A stretch of DNA of 64,000 nucleotides from Minicystis rosea (GCA_001931535.1 CP016211.1:8603703-8667702); one strand, 5' to 3'; positions 8,615 through 18,286 are shown, counted from the first letter of the stretch. The notes: generated by a model not told the origin, from the letters alone. A program made the numbers and translations.

Positions 8615-9427
8615 TCAAGCGGCGGTCCGCTTGTGTCCGCGCAACGCGGCCTCGATGGCCTCGTCGCTCGGGTGACCGTCGCGCGGCGCCTCGAAGCAGA
8701 GGCGCGCCGCGCGGTGACATGCGACGGCGACCTGCGTGCGCTCCGGGCCCGAGAGGCCCGCGACGAGCGCGACGATCTCGTCGACGTGATCGGGATCGCC
8801 GCCCTCCGCGCTGTGCATGCGCAGGCACCGCGTGGCCCGCACGCCGGGTGGAAGCATCTCCTCCACGCGGCGAATGTCCTCTTCGCGCACGGTCGTCGCG
8901 AGCCGCTCCAACGCATATGCGTAACCGACGCAGCCAATCGGATCGGCGGCGCGCACGCTCTCTTCGAAGAAGCGCACGAGGCGCGCCGCGATCGGCGGCA
9001 CGACGCGCGTGACCACCGCATCGGCGGCGTAGCCGAGCGCCTCGAGATCGCGGAGCGCCAGCCGATCGTGCCCGCGCTCTTCCAGGGCTTTGCGCTCGGC
9101 CCAGGCTGCGAGCGAGGCGCGCCCCGCGGCCGTGAAGCGGCGCGCGGCCTCGTGCATCAGCGGCGTGGTGCGGTGCGTGAGGTGATACATCCCCGCGAGC
9201 CGCCACGCCCACCGCGTGCGCGAAAGCGGCGGCGCCGGGCTCGCCGCGGAGAACGCGGCTCCAATCGCACCATCGAGCAGCTTTTGCGTGGTCTCCACGC
9301 TGCCCGGCCCCACCATGATTCCCCACGCGCTCTGCTCGCGCTCGAAGGGCTCGAGCCAAGCGTGGCTCGCGGTGGCAAACACCATTTCATGGGGCGACAA
9401 GCGCGCCCACTCCATCGACGTCCGCAT
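8615..9427 (-). CDS. Heme-oxygenase-like di-iron (HDO/TenA-like) enzyme
   Basis: A 270-aa, mostly helical protein. The segment 'ALEERGHDRLALRDLEALG' near residues 105-125 matches the E-x-x-G-H-D...D...LG helix of heme-oxygenase-like di-iron oxygenases (annotated elsewhere as iron-containing redox enzymes), whose Glu/His/Asp residues bind iron. A second His is in an 'RCLRMHSAEGGDPDHVDEI' helix near the C-terminus, another expected ligand region. Members perform N-oxygenation, desaturation or C-C cleavage of amino-acid-like substrates. Start: ATG 9427, preceded by GGGAG at good spacing; ATG 9433 has the Shine-Dalgarno too close. It is the first gene of the peptide/halogenase/sedolisin block. 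Confidence 0.72.
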   Translation of the reverse strand: MRTSMEWARLSPHEMVFATASHAWLEPFEREQSAWGIMVGPGSVETTQKLLDGAIGAAFSAASPAPPLSRTRWAWRLAGMYHLTHRTTPLMHEAARRFTAAGRASLAAWAERKALEERGHDRLALRDLEALGYAADAVVTRVVPPIAARLVRFFEESVRAADPIGCVGYAYALERLATTVREEDIRRVEEMLPPGVRATRCLRMHSAEGGDPDHVDEIVALVAGLSGPERTQVAVACHRAARLCFEAPRDGHPSDEAIEAALRGHKRTAA

Positions 9428-9611
9428 CGGCATCTCCCTCGTGCCGAGCGCTCATCGCAAACTCGAGGCCAACCATCGAACGCGCGCATTCAGCTGCGAT
9501 TCACGCCTTTTCGCAGCAGCGCTCACCCCGTGCACCGCCGCCGCGAGCGTGCGCGCACGCCCTGCGCACGCTCGCGCTCATCTCCGGGGCAACTCGGCCC
9601 CTCGGGCGCTC

Positions 9612-10394
9612 TTACTTCGACACAGGCTGTGTCAGAAAGGGCTTCAGGTGATCGCGACCGAGCGTGTCGGCGATATCGAGTGTGCTCTCGCCGTCGAACA
9701 CTTCGGCTTTCGGGTCGGCGCCGGCCCGACGCAAAAGGAGGATGATGGCCCCGACCTTCTTGGCCTCCGATGGATCCGCGCCCAACCGAACGGCCTGCGC
9801 GAGAGGCGTTTGGCCCGCGCGCGTGCGCGCATGGACGTCCGCGCCGGCGGCGAGCAGCGCCTCGACCATCTCCGGCTCTCCACTCGATACCGCCGCATGG
9901 AGGCAGTGCCACCCCGAGCGCTCGAACGGCCGATCATGACGCGCCGACGCCTGAAGCAACACCTTCACGACCGGAAACCGCCCGGCCATCACCGCCACGC
10001 CCAGCGCCGTCGTCTGCGCGTTCCTCTTCTCCGCTTCGAGATCCGCCCCTCGCTCGATCAAGAGCTTCACCAGCGGAATCGTCCCCGTCGCGGCCGCCTC
10101 GTGGAGCGCCGAGGCCCCCGTACGACCGTCCTGCGCGCGCACGTTCGCGCCGCGATCGAGCAACGACGCGACCTCGGCCAGATCACCACGCGTCGCCGCC
10201 GCCAGCATCTCCACATCGAGCGCGCTCGGCTTGCTCGCCCCTTTCGCCTTGCTCGAAGCCTTCGCCTTGCTCGAAGCCCTACCCGCCGCGGCGCCCGCCG
10301 TCTTGGCCGACCCTTTCGCCTTGCTCGGAGCCTTGGCCGCCGGACGCTTGGTGGAGGTCTTCTTGCTGGTGGACGAAGCTTTGGTCGAGGCCAT
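9612..10394 (-). CDS. Ankyrin-repeat protein with Lys/Ala-rich N-terminus
   Basis: A 260-aa protein. Residues 1-55 form a low-complexity Ser/Lys/Ala-rich segment with repeated SKAKG units, resembling histone H1-like tails. From about residue 58 there are four to five ankyrin repeats, recognisable by phrases such as 'TGASALHEAAATGTIPLVKL' and 'GADVHARTRAGQTPL'. Ankyrin repeats mediate protein-protein contacts; no catalytic domain is visible. It is probably cytosolic, and nucleic-acid association through the basic tail is conceivable. ATG 10394 is preferred over the adjacent upstream GTG. The gene stands alone. Confidence 0.85.
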   Translation of the reverse strand: MASTKASSTSKKTSTKRPAAKAPSKAKGSAKTAGAAAGRASSKAKASSKAKGASKPSALDVEMLAAATRGDLAEVASLLDRGANVRAQDGRTGASALHEAAATGTIPLVKLLIERGADLEAEKRNAQTTALGVAVMAGRFPVVKVLLQASARHDRPFERSGWHCLHAAVSSGEPEMVEALLAAGADVHARTRAGQTPLAQAVRLGADPSEAKKVGAIILLLRRAGADPKAEVFDGESTLDIADTLGRDHLKPFLTQPVSK

Positions 10395-10525
10395 CACGCC
10401 GAGGATAGACGCGCCGGCGACGTTCCAACAATCGCTCGTGATGGTGCCTTGGAGTGCTCACCGGAAGACGAAGCCCATGTGAGCGCCGGTGCTCAGCCGG
10501 TGCTCACGCGCTTCCGCGGGCAAGC

Positions 10526-11386
10526 TCACGTGGGCGGATTGGTGGGCGTGAAGCAACCGATGGTCGTGTCGATGCGGAAGTGCGATTCGACCGTGTGGCG
10601 CTCGGCGAAGAAGAGATCGAGCGAATAGATCTTCCCCTTCTCGATGCCGAGCTGGGCTGCCATGGCGTCGAGATCGGCCGTCCCGCTCTCGGCGCCGTGC
10701 ACGCCGCCGAGGTTGATGGCGAGCTTGCCATTGACGAACGTCCACAGATCATCGTCCCCCGTGAACGTGAACACCTCTCCACCCTTGTATTGGAACTCGG
10801 TGTGGGCTTCGAGCGTGAAATGGTAGTTGTGGGGATTGCCCTCGTCCCCGAAGCCCTGCCCATCGATGGGGAACATCGCTTGGTTGTCGTAGGTGTAGAC
10901 GTTGCCGCCCCCGGGCGAGAGCGTCATCGTGAAAGGAATGTTGATGTTGATCCCTTCCGTATCCCGGTACCACTGATCGAAATAGTCTTTGCCGTGGGTG
11001 GTGATCGTGGTCGGGTTGCCGCCGTAAACGGGCTTCTTGTCGCTGCCGAGATCGGAGAGGACGATGTCCTTGTCGTCGCCGGTCGTGTATTCGAAGTCGG
11101 GATGTGTCGTGGGGCTGAAGTCGCGGATGATGGCGTGGATCACCACGCCGCACGGATCGCCGCCGCCCGTGCCCGTCCCGGTGCCGGATCCCGTGGCGAT
11201 GTTGATCCCGCCGCCCGTGCCCTTCCCGCCCGCGCCGCCCGTGGCCACGCCGGTGCTGGCCGTCGTCGCGCCCCCTGATCCACCCGTGCCCGACGAGAGG
11301 GTTCCACCGGAGCCCTCGGCGGCGGAGCACGCCATGGCGAGGATGGGGACGCAGGCGAAGAGCGGAAGGCAAGTCGTGAGCTTCAT
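10526..11386 (-). CDS. Fibro-slime domain lipoprotein
   Basis: A 286-aa protein with a signal peptide ending in the lipobox LAMAC (Cys about 20), then a Gly/Thr/Ser-rich linker (about 25-75). The C-terminal half carries the fibro-slime pattern: 'FTFTGDDDLWTFVNGKLAIN', 'LGGVHGAESGTADLD' and 'FFAERHTVESHFRI', a PA14-like carbohydrate-binding beta-barrel known from Dictyostelium and fibrobacter-type proteins. It is likely anchored to the outer membrane and exposed, perhaps binding glycans. ATG 11386 has an AGGTGG ribosome site four bases upstream. Confidence 0.85.
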   Translation of the reverse strand: MKLTTCLPLFACVPILAMACSAAEGSGGTLSSGTGGSGGATTASTGVATGGAGGKGTGGGINIATGSGTGTGTGGGDPCGVVIHAIIRDFSPTTHPDFEYTTGDDKDIVLSDLGSDKKPVYGGNPTTITTHGKDYFDQWYRDTEGININIPFTMTLSPGGGNVYTYDNQAMFPIDGQGFGDEGNPHNYHFTLEAHTEFQYKGGEVFTFTGDDDLWTFVNGKLAINLGGVHGAESGTADLDAMAAQLGIEKGKIYSLDLFFAERHTVESHFRIDTTIGCFTPTNPPT

Positions 11387-11660
11387 GGCCACCTCGTGAT
11401 CGGCGCCGACGCGGGCGCGTCTTCATCTTTCCTCCCCCCGTGCAGGCAATCAACGAGGATCGAGCGCGCACAGCCTCGCGGGGCGATGCGCGTCGGTTCA
11501 CCATCATCTTTGCTCACCACGTCGGAGAGGCGCTCTCGCCGGCGAAAGCAGGCCGACGAGCTCCGGCGCGACGAGCGCAAAGCATCACCCGTGGAACGAG
11601 CCGAGCGGCCCGCGCCATCCAAGCATCGACATGCCGGCACGCCGCGAGACGGCGCCGCAA

Positions 11661-11930
11661 TCAGGCGCCCTTTCGCTCGGCGTCGTGCGCGTGGCCGATG
11701 GCGACCCGGATGCGCTCGTCGAGGTGCTCGACGTCGACAATGACTTTCTGCGAGTGCACGGCGGAGATCGCCGCGAGAGGGATGACGAAGTCACCCGTGT
11801 TCTCGACGTAGACCACGATCTCTGGTCGCCCGCCGGGCACCACCTGCCGCACGGCGCCGAACTCCTCGCCGCCGTCGCGGGTGAAGACTTGATAGCCAAC
11901 CTCGATGAGGGGGAGCTTCTTCGTCGTCAT
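11661..11930 (-). CDS. PRC-barrel-like small protein
   Basis: An 89-aa protein. Beta-rich sequence 'EVGYQVFTRDGGEEFGAVRQV', then 'IVVYVENTGDFVIPLAAISAV' followed by 'QKVIVDVEHL', looks like a single PRC-barrel/DUF2171 fold, where a short barrel binds partner proteins. No signal peptide. ATG 11930 is chosen because the preceding residues of the open frame are compositionally random. It has no operon partner. Function unknown. Confidence 0.6.
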   Translation of the reverse strand: MTTKKLPLIEVGYQVFTRDGGEEFGAVRQVVPGGRPEIVVYVENTGDFVIPLAAISAVHSQKVIVDVEHLDERIRVAIGHAHDAERKGA

Positions 11931-12389
11931 GGCCGGCAAAGTATGGCACGGGCACGCATGGTGCGTCGCCGACACGGGCCATCCTCGGCGAGCTCGGCTT
12001 CGCACGCCAAGCTCGACCATGCGTCGTGATTGACCACGACGGACGACACCGCACCTCGCCCGCTTGCATCGAGCCTCGTCATGGGCGCCGCCCCACCGCG
12101 CGCACCTCCAACAACGCTTCCCAACGAACGAGCGAGCCAAGCCCCGTATCAAATACAAGGCCGCCAATCGCGGCGAGGCTCAGCCCGTGTTCGGCGAGAG
12201 CGACGGCCCAAGCGGCCGAGGAGACACGCGCGTGGGGCGAGAGGCGCGATCGCCCCCACCCGCGCGAGGAATGCTATCTGGCTCCGTCGGACGACGGCAG
12301 GCGACAAGATGCTCGCCATCGTCCAACGGATCCCATCAACCTGTTGGGCCGTGCGCCATGCAGCTCGCGGCGAAGAGGCTGCTACGCGA
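11931..12389. other. Intergenic region without recognisable gene
   Basis: A 459-bp stretch between two minus-strand genes. Open frames on both strands are short, Arg-rich or lack family-like composition. A small AT-richer patch (around 12150-12165, TATCAAATACAAGG) is the most likely promoter for the downstream 89-aa gene, but no clear -35/-10 pair is seen. Confidence 0.4.
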
Positions 12390-13385
12390 TCACTCGGACC
12401 AACGCGTCTCGGTGAGCACGTGGAAGCCCGTGTCCGGGTCGACGAAGAAGGCCTGGTTGTTGCCACTCCACGGATCGTCTGCATAGCTGATGTAGCAGCC
12501 GAAGAACGTGTGACCCGCGAGGCGCGATTGCAGGTTCGCGAGGCCGGCCGTGGGATCGATGCCGAGCTCGTTGTAGCGGTTGGCGAACGTCAACGTGCTC
12601 ACGACCTCGTTGTACACCTCGGTGGCGTCGGCGAGGTTCGAACGAACGGTGGTGCCGCTCGGCATGTAGTCGAGGGGCAGGCCGAAGCAGGTCAAGCTGC
12701 CCTGATGATAGTGATCGTCGGCGGTCACCACCTTCTGGAACCAGTCGAACTGCGTGAGGATGTCGGCGTCGCGATGGAGCCCGGTGGCCGCGGCGGCGAC
12801 CGCCTCGAAGGGCTTGGCCAACGTGGCCGCGTTGCGGATGCGGCGAACGCTCGACGGCCCGATGCCGGAGGTGTTGGAGATCTGCGCGACGGTGGTGAAC
12901 GGGCGCAGATTGAGGAGGTTCGAGGCGCCGTTCCACGCGTCGGGGAGATAATCATGGAGCTCCGTCGAGCTCACGCTGTTGACGAGCGAGACGATGGCCG
13001 CGGCGTCGTCCGAGGAGACGGCGAGCTGATCGTAGATGCCGATGCAGCTCGCGCCGATGTAGCCCTCGGCGCCCGCTCCTTGATGAATCTGCGTGAGGCG
13101 CGCGTCACCGACCAAGCTCACCGACGCGAGATCGGCAATGCTCGTGAAGAGGGACGAAGACCGGCGCGTGACGATGTTCTGCGCGACGTTGCTGGGGAGA
13201 TACGCGTCGAGCGTCGCAAAGCTCGCCACGTTGACGAAATCGATGATGCCCTGACACTCCGGCGCGACATCCACATCCGTGCTCGTCAAGGGCGCGCTGT
13301 CGGAAGCGACCTCCTCCACCGTGCTCGGATCCGCACAACCCACGACGCTCATGACGATCGAAAGGGCACCGAAAAGCCTGCGCAT
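12390..13385 (-). CDS. Lipoprotein with two helix-hairpin-helix-like modules
   Basis: A 331-aa protein. Signal peptide with lipobox VVGC (Cys about 17). Two similar modules follow. The first is 'IIDFVNVASFATLDAYLPSN' with 'LFTSIADLASVSLVGDARL'. The second is 'IVSLVNSVSSTELHDYLPDA' with 'FTTVAQISNTSGIGPSSVRRI'. The pattern N-x(5)-L-x2-LP...R...F.S/T..DL/I...GxG resembles ComEA-type HhH motifs, which bind DNA or proteins. The C-terminal third has several Cys and Trp/Tyr residues and is unassigned. The protein is likely periplasm-facing or outer-membrane anchored. ATG 13385 places the signal peptide at the N-terminus; the open frame extends upstream without sense. Confidence 0.65.
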   Translation of the reverse strand: MRRLFGALSIVMSVVGCADPSTVEEVASDSAPLTSTDVDVAPECQGIIDFVNVASFATLDAYLPSNVAQNIVTRRSSSLFTSIADLASVSLVGDARLTQIHQGAGAEGYIGASCIGIYDQLAVSSDDAAAIVSLVNSVSSTELHDYLPDAWNGASNLLNLRPFTTVAQISNTSGIGPSSVRRIRNAATLAKPFEAVAAAATGLHRDADILTQFDWFQKVVTADDHYHQGSLTCFGLPLDYMPSGTTVRSNLADATEVYNEVVSTLTFANRYNELGIDPTAGLANLQSRLAGHTFFGCYISYADDPWSGNNQAFFVDPDTGFHVLTETRWSE

Positions 13386-13647
13386 GTTCTGCTCCTGTCC
13401 TCGCGACGACAACCGTGCGAGGCGCGGGAGCATACATGATCTCGATCCAAATCGAGCCCAAACAAGCACGCTCCACATGCGATGTTTCAGGCGTCTTCAC
13501 GACATGTTTCGAGGATGAGAATGGCCTCTTCGTGACGTGATATTGGATTTTTCGCGACACGGCGGTTGCCGTCGCTCTCGAGCCGACGTCGGTCGGCGTG
13601 GAGATAGGTCGCCGAATGTCCTCGAGGATGCGCGTCTCTGCGCGTCC

Positions 13648-16600
13648 TCACACCGAGAGGAGCACGCCGCGCGCGCCCTCACCCGTCGCGGCGCGAATGG
13701 CCTCGACGTAGAGGAGCACTTGAGTCTCGTAGCGTGCTTTGCGGCCCGCGATCTCCGCGTCCGTCTTGAAGTCGACCACCACCCAGCCGGCGCCGCTCGG
13801 GCCGCTCTCGCGGAACGCGAGATCGACGATGCCCTCGATCAGCTCGCCTCCGCGACCGGGCAACATCACCGGCGTCTCGCGGCGGCACTCCCCGCGCTTT
13901 TCGCTCTCCGCGGCTCGGCGCATCAACGGGTGTTGCAAAGCGATCTTGGCCGCCGTCGCGGCCGCGGCCACCTCCTCGACGGAGGCGCCCGCGAGCCGCC
14001 CTTCGGCGCGCGCGACGGCGTCGATGGTGGCCTCGTCGGCGTCGAGGGCGACGGCCGCAAGCACCGCGTGCACCAGCGTTCCAAAGCGCTTTCCATGCGG
14101 CCGCCCGCGCCGATCCACGCCCGAGTCGGCGAGCTCGACCACGAGATCGGGGGCGGGATCCGCCTCGCGCGTCGTCCACGCGGCCGGCGCGGGCTCGGTC
14201 ACCTTCTCGACGATCTCGGACACCGTGCGCACGGAGAGCGTGCGATGCGCGCCGCGCACGAGCAGCTCGATGCGCGCTTCGGCCCACGCGCGATGCGCGA
14301 CGACACCTTCCTCCGATACCAAGTTGCTGGTGTCGGCCGCGAGGATGCGTTGCTGCCGCAAACCACCTTCCGGCTCCTTGCCGAGGCCGAGCGCGGCTGG
14401 ATCCCACCACACCACAGAAAGGCCTTTTCCCGGGCGATGGAGCCCCGGCGCCACCGAGCTCGCCGCATCACGCTCCACGCGCGGCGGTCGCTCCAAGACA
14501 CTGTCGTCACCGAAAGGCGGGCAGCCGGGCGCGGCCTCCGGACGGCGGCGGCTCCGCGGCTCGGGGTACACCACGGGATCGAGCACGCTGAGCCAACCTT
14601 CGAAAGGCGCGTCGCCGACGGCCGGCACCACCAACAGATCACGAGCACGCGTGGCGGCCACGTACGCGAGGCGCGTGCCCTCCTCGCGATCGCGTTGCAG
14701 CACCTCTTCACGATGCTCGATGAGCTCGATGGGGACGCAGCCCGCGAGCGCCTCGGCCCACAAGCCACCATCCGTCTCGACGTGCCGAGTCGGCTGCGAG
14801 AAGGCCACGGGCGCCGTCGGATCGGCGAGGATCACGACGGGGAACTCGAGCCCTTTGGCGCGGTGCACGGTCATGATGCGCACGCCCTCGGTGCCCTCTT
14901 CGACCACGGGGGCTTCGCCGGCGGTGCCGCTCTCGGCGCCGGCATCGAGCCAATCGACGAAGGCACGAAACGAGGTCGCGCCCTGCGCTTCGAACCGGCG
15001 CGCCAGATCCATGACGCGAAGCACGTTGGCGAGGGCCTGCTCGCCCGTGGGCCAAATGGCGATGCCCGCGTGCGCGCGCGTCGCGGAGAGGAGCTGTTCG
15101 ATGGTGTCCGCGATGGGACGTCGGTTTCGGCCGAGGTGCAGCTTGCGGAGGATGGTGAGCGCCTCGGCCACCTCGGCGAGACTGCCATCCTCGTCATGAG
15201 GCAGCGGCGCCGACGTGCCGAGCACGTGAAGGGGGTGAATCGGCCCCAAGTGAGCGCCGTCGCCCGAAGCCTCGCGGTACGCGAGGAGCGCGTCGTCGGA
15301 GAGCGCGAAGAACGGCCCGCGGAGCGTGGCATAGACGCTGAGCTCGTCGTCCGGCCACTCGATGGCCACGAGCGCGTTGCGCACCGCCTGCACCTCTTCA
15401 CGATCGTAGAACGAGCGCCCGCCCACGAGCACGTGCGGCACCCGCCGCGCCTCCAGCGCGCGCACGTAAGCGCGGGTGACGTCGTCGCCGAAGCCCTGGA
15501 ATCGTTTGAACAGCAAACACACGTGGCGCGCGCCGATGGGGACGCGCGTCTCCGGGTTTTCCCGCTCGGTGACCATCCAACCACTCTGGTTCACCACCCA
15601 ATCGACGAACGCGCCCACCGCGTCAGGCAGGGAATCGCGAATGGCATGCTCCGCGACCTTGCCCCAATCGCCGTACGGCCGCGGGACGGGGAGCACCACC
15701 ACCGCCGGCTGATCGGCAATCGCCGGGCGATGGTTCTCCAAAGCCACGTACGCGGCCTGCCCGTTGCCGGTCATCACCTTGGAGAAAGAGGCGTTGACCG
15801 CGTCTTGAATGGGCGGCGCGCTGCGGAAGCTGCGCGTCAGATAAAGCAGTGAAGCGCCGCGGGCGACGAGCCGCTCTTTGATGGATTCGTAGAGCTGCAC
15901 GTCCGCGCGGCGGAAGCGGTAAATCGATTGCTTCGGATCGCCGACGACGAAGAGCTTCCCGGGCGCGGGGCGTACGTCGAGATAAGCGCCGCAGGCCGGA
16001 TCGTCGGCCGAGAGCAGGAGCAGAATCTCCGCCTGCAAAGGATCGGTGTCTTGGAACTCGTCGACGAAGATCCGCGCGAAACGCGCTTGCAGCTCGGCGC
16101 GCACGGCCTGCCCGTGGCGCACCAGATCGCGCGCGCGGAGCAGGAGATCGAGGAAGTCGAGCTTGCCCGCGCGGGCTTTCAGATCGGCATATTGATCGGC
16201 GAGCGGGCGCAGCTCGTGGTGGAGGCAGGCGGCGAGATCGGCGCCCGCGCGCTCCAGGGTGGTGGTCAGCTTGGCGCGGACGACCTCGCGCCGCGCGGCG
16301 ATCTCCGCACGCGGACCGCGCCCGCCGCCGAGACGCCACGACCACTGGCGCGCGCGGAGCAGCTCGGCGAGCTCCGCTTCGAGCCCGTCGTAATCACGCG
16401 CACGCACGCGCTCGCGACGGTTGAGCTCGTCGACGAAGCGCCGCACGGGATCCAGCGCTTTGCCGAGATACTCGTCCTGAAGCTCATCGGCGCGCGCGCA
16501 CAGCTCGGCGAAGGCGGAGAGCTCGACGACCGCCTCGTCGATCGCGGCCGCCCGATCGAAGGGATCGCGCCGCCACGGGCGGGTGAAGTCGCGATGTCCG

Positions 16601-17181
16601 ATGAGCTTCCAGGCCGCGTCCCGCAGCGCTTCGCGCGGGCCCACGCGATCGCGCCCGCGCGCGCGGCGCCGGAGGATGCGGCGCACGCCCTCGGTCGGGC
16701 GGCGGAGCGTTTGTTGAAACCACGTCTCGAAGCAGCTCTCGAAGAGGCGCTCGGCCTCCTCTTCCGGCGTGACCTCGAAGAGCGGATCGACCCGCGCTTC
16801 GACGGGAAATTCGCGCAACAGATCGGCGCACAGCGAGTGGATGGTCCCGATGCGCGCCACCTCGAGGTGGGCGAGCGCGCGATCGAGGTGGACCATCTCG
16901 GCGGCCGTCGTCGCCGGATCGTTGCGCGCCTTCTCCAACCCGGCGCGGAGACGGAGCTTCATCTCACCCGCGGCCTTCTCCGTGAAGGTGACGGCCACGA
17001 TGCGATCGAGATCGGCGAGCCCGGCGCGGAGCACCGCGATGATCCGCGCCACCAACATGGTCGTCTTGCCCGTGCCGGCCGCGGCCTCGACCACGAGCGT
17101 GGACGTCAGATCCTCGCAGATGCGGACACGCGCAATTTCATCGGACGAAACGGTGGGCAGAGGCGGAGCAGCGGAGGACAT
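13648..17181 (-). CDS. UvrD/AddA-type helicase-nuclease (RecB-like exonuclease V beta subunit)
   Basis: A 1177-aa protein. Walker A 'AAAGTGKTTML' at about residues 38-48, motif Ia 'AVTFTEKAAGEMK', Walker B 'IFVDEFQDTDP', motif III 'VGDPKQSIYRFR', motif V 'MTVHRAKGLEFPVV' and motif VI 'YVAATRARDLL' show a superfamily 1A helicase. The C-terminus carries a RecB-like PD-(D/E)XK nuclease ('IEGIVDLAF' with D, 'VVDFKTD' with D-x-K). It is probably a double-strand-break resection enzyme. An AddB/RecC partner is not visible in the window. ATG 17181 is preferred over a longer upstream frame that lacks family similarity. Gene symbol withheld because AddA and RecB cannot be separated here. Confidence 0.9.
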   Translation of the reverse strand: MSSAAPPLPTVSSDEIARVRICEDLTSTLVVEAAAGTGKTTMLVARIIAVLRAGLADLDRIVAVTFTEKAAGEMKLRLRAGLEKARNDPATTAAEMVHLDRALAHLEVARIGTIHSLCADLLREFPVEARVDPLFEVTPEEEAERLFESCFETWFQQTLRRPTEGVRRILRRRARGRDRVGPREALRDAAWKLIGHRDFTRPWRRDPFDRAAAIDEAVVELSAFAELCARADELQDEYLGKALDPVRRFVDELNRRERVRARDYDGLEAELAELLRARQWSWRLGGGRGPRAEIAARREVVRAKLTTTLERAGADLAACLHHELRPLADQYADLKARAGKLDFLDLLLRARDLVRHGQAVRAELQARFARIFVDEFQDTDPLQAEILLLLSADDPACGAYLDVRPAPGKLFVVGDPKQSIYRFRRADVQLYESIKERLVARGASLLYLTRSFRSAPPIQDAVNASFSKVMTGNGQAAYVALENHRPAIADQPAVVVLPVPRPYGDWGKVAEHAIRDSLPDAVGAFVDWVVNQSGWMVTERENPETRVPIGARHVCLLFKRFQGFGDDVTRAYVRALEARRVPHVLVGGRSFYDREEVQAVRNALVAIEWPDDELSVYATLRGPFFALSDDALLAYREASGDGAHLGPIHPLHVLGTSAPLPHDEDGSLAEVAEALTILRKLHLGRNRRPIADTIEQLLSATRAHAGIAIWPTGEQALANVLRVMDLARRFEAQGATSFRAFVDWLDAGAESGTAGEAPVVEEGTEGVRIMTVHRAKGLEFPVVILADPTAPVAFSQPTRHVETDGGLWAEALAGCVPIELIEHREEVLQRDREEGTRLAYVAATRARDLLVVPAVGDAPFEGWLSVLDPVVYPEPRSRRRPEAAPGCPPFGDDSVLERPPRVERDAASSVAPGLHRPGKGLSVVWWDPAALGLGKEPEGGLRQQRILAADTSNLVSEEGVVAHRAWAEARIELLVRGAHRTLSVRTVSEIVEKVTEPAPAAWTTREADPAPDLVVELADSGVDRRGRPHGKRFGTLVHAVLAAVALDADEATIDAVARAEGRLAGASVEEVAAAATAAKIALQHPLMRRAAESEKRGECRRETPVMLPGRGGELIEGIVDLAFRESGPSGAGWVVVDFKTDAEIAGRKARYETQVLLYVEAIRAATGEGARGVLLSV

Positions 17182-17285
17182 GGGGGGCGCGAGGGCGCCG
17201 CATACTAGCGCATACGGGTGGGCCGGCTCGATCGCGGAGCGTTTGCTGGAGAACCGCGCGGACATTTCGTGCGCGCGTCAGCGGC

Positions 17286-17810
17286 TCACCATGGATTCAC
17301 CGGGTAGCGGCCGCGCCCACCGGCAGCGAGATGAAGGCCCGCGATGTCGCGCGCGCCGTCCGCTGCGGTCACGAGCTTGGCGCCGGGGGCTTGCTTGGGC
17401 GCGGTGAACTCCGTGCGAAGGAAATACACGTCGCCTTCGCGAGCATCGATGACGACGGCCGTTTCGGAGTGGAGGGTTTGCGAGCCCATGACGGTGGCGG
17501 CGCTTTCGGCGGCGCTCGTCACGGTGAGCTGTGCCCAGGTGTTGATCGCCGACGTGATGGTCACCTTCTCCCCTGCTGGGACGACGAAGGTGGCGTATGC
17601 GCCGCTCGCGAGGACGGCGACGCGCCCCGGCTGGGAGACCTCGATGAGCATCATCGCGCCCACGGGGTTTTGCGGGCGATAGACATGCACGGCGGCGTAC
17701 CCGGCCGGCGGCTTGACCGGCGAAAACAGCGGCCCCTCGGAATAATGGCTCACGCAGCCCGTCGCGCTGAGCAACGAGAGCGCGCCGGCGACGGACCACC
17801 ATCGTTTCAC
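17286..17810 (-). CDS. DUF2846-like lipoprotein
   Basis: A 174-aa protein starting at GTG 17810, whose GTGA overlaps the stop of the upstream gene by 4 bp. Signal peptide with lipobox SATGC (Cys about 19). The following 'AGYAAVHVYRPQNPVGAMML' and 'VPAGEKVTIT' are the beta-strands typical of DUF2846 lipoproteins, which have an unknown periplasmic or outer-membrane function. It probably forms a two-gene operon with the preceding lipoprotein. Confidence 0.75.
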   Translation of the reverse strand: MKRWWSVAGALSLLSATGCVSHYSEGPLFSPVKPPAGYAAVHVYRPQNPVGAMMLIEVSQPGRVAVLASGAYATFVVPAGEKVTITSAINTWAQLTVTSAAESAATVMGSQTLHSETAVVIDAREGDVYFLRTEFTAPKQAPGAKLVTAADGARDIAGLHLAAGGRGRYPVNPW

Positions 17811-18286
17811 AAGAACCTCGGCAGCGGCGCGGGCGCGCAGAGGATGTTCTCCACCTTGGTCTTGGTGGGCTTGAGCAGCGTTTGATCGATGACCGTCATC
17901 TTGCCGCCGATGGTCGTGAGCTTGATGGAGAGCCGCGCCGGCTCCTTGGGATTCTGCGGGACTTCATAGGTGAACAGCGATGCTCCGAAACCGATCTTGA
18001 ATTCGAGGCGCCCGCGCTCGATGGGCTTCGCCTGCCAGGCGAGCGCGTCGGTGGACAGCTCGTGCAGCACGAAGCGCGAGCCGCTCTTGGCCAGCACGAT
18101 GTCGGTCTCTTCGCAGGACCAATGCCCGATCGCCGTGCCCGAGAGATCCACGCCGACCCGCCGCTCCGCCGATGTCGGCGCCATCGGCTCGGGCACGGGG
18201 ACGCAACCGGACATCGACGGCATCGAGAGGAGCATCGCCGCCGAGAGGCATGCGGTGCCCATACGTTGTTCGAGGCCGCTCGACAT
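17807..18286 (-). CDS. Hypothetical lipoprotein
   Basis: A 159-aa protein from ATG 18286 (alternative upstream starts give a long non-signal extension). The signal peptide has two Met-rich hydrophobic stretches and ends at a lipobox-like MSGC. The mature part is beta-rich with no family recognised ('RRVGVDLSGTAIGHWSCEET', 'LEFKIGFGASLFTYEV'). It overlaps the DUF2846-like gene by 4 bp, so both are likely translated together and localised to the same membrane. Confidence 0.65.
   Translation of the reverse strand: MSSGLEQRMGTACLSAAMLLSMPSMSGCVPVPEPMAPTSAERRVGVDLSGTAIGHWSCEETDIVLAKSGSRFVLHELSTDALAWQAKPIERGRLEFKIGFGASLFTYEVPQNPKEPARLSIKLTTIGGKMTVIDQTLLKPTKTKVENILCAPAPLPRFL

Noticed and set aside
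13537..15852. Plus-strand 771-aa ORF
   Set aside because: Antisense to the AddA/RecB-like gene, whose helicase motifs are unmistakable.
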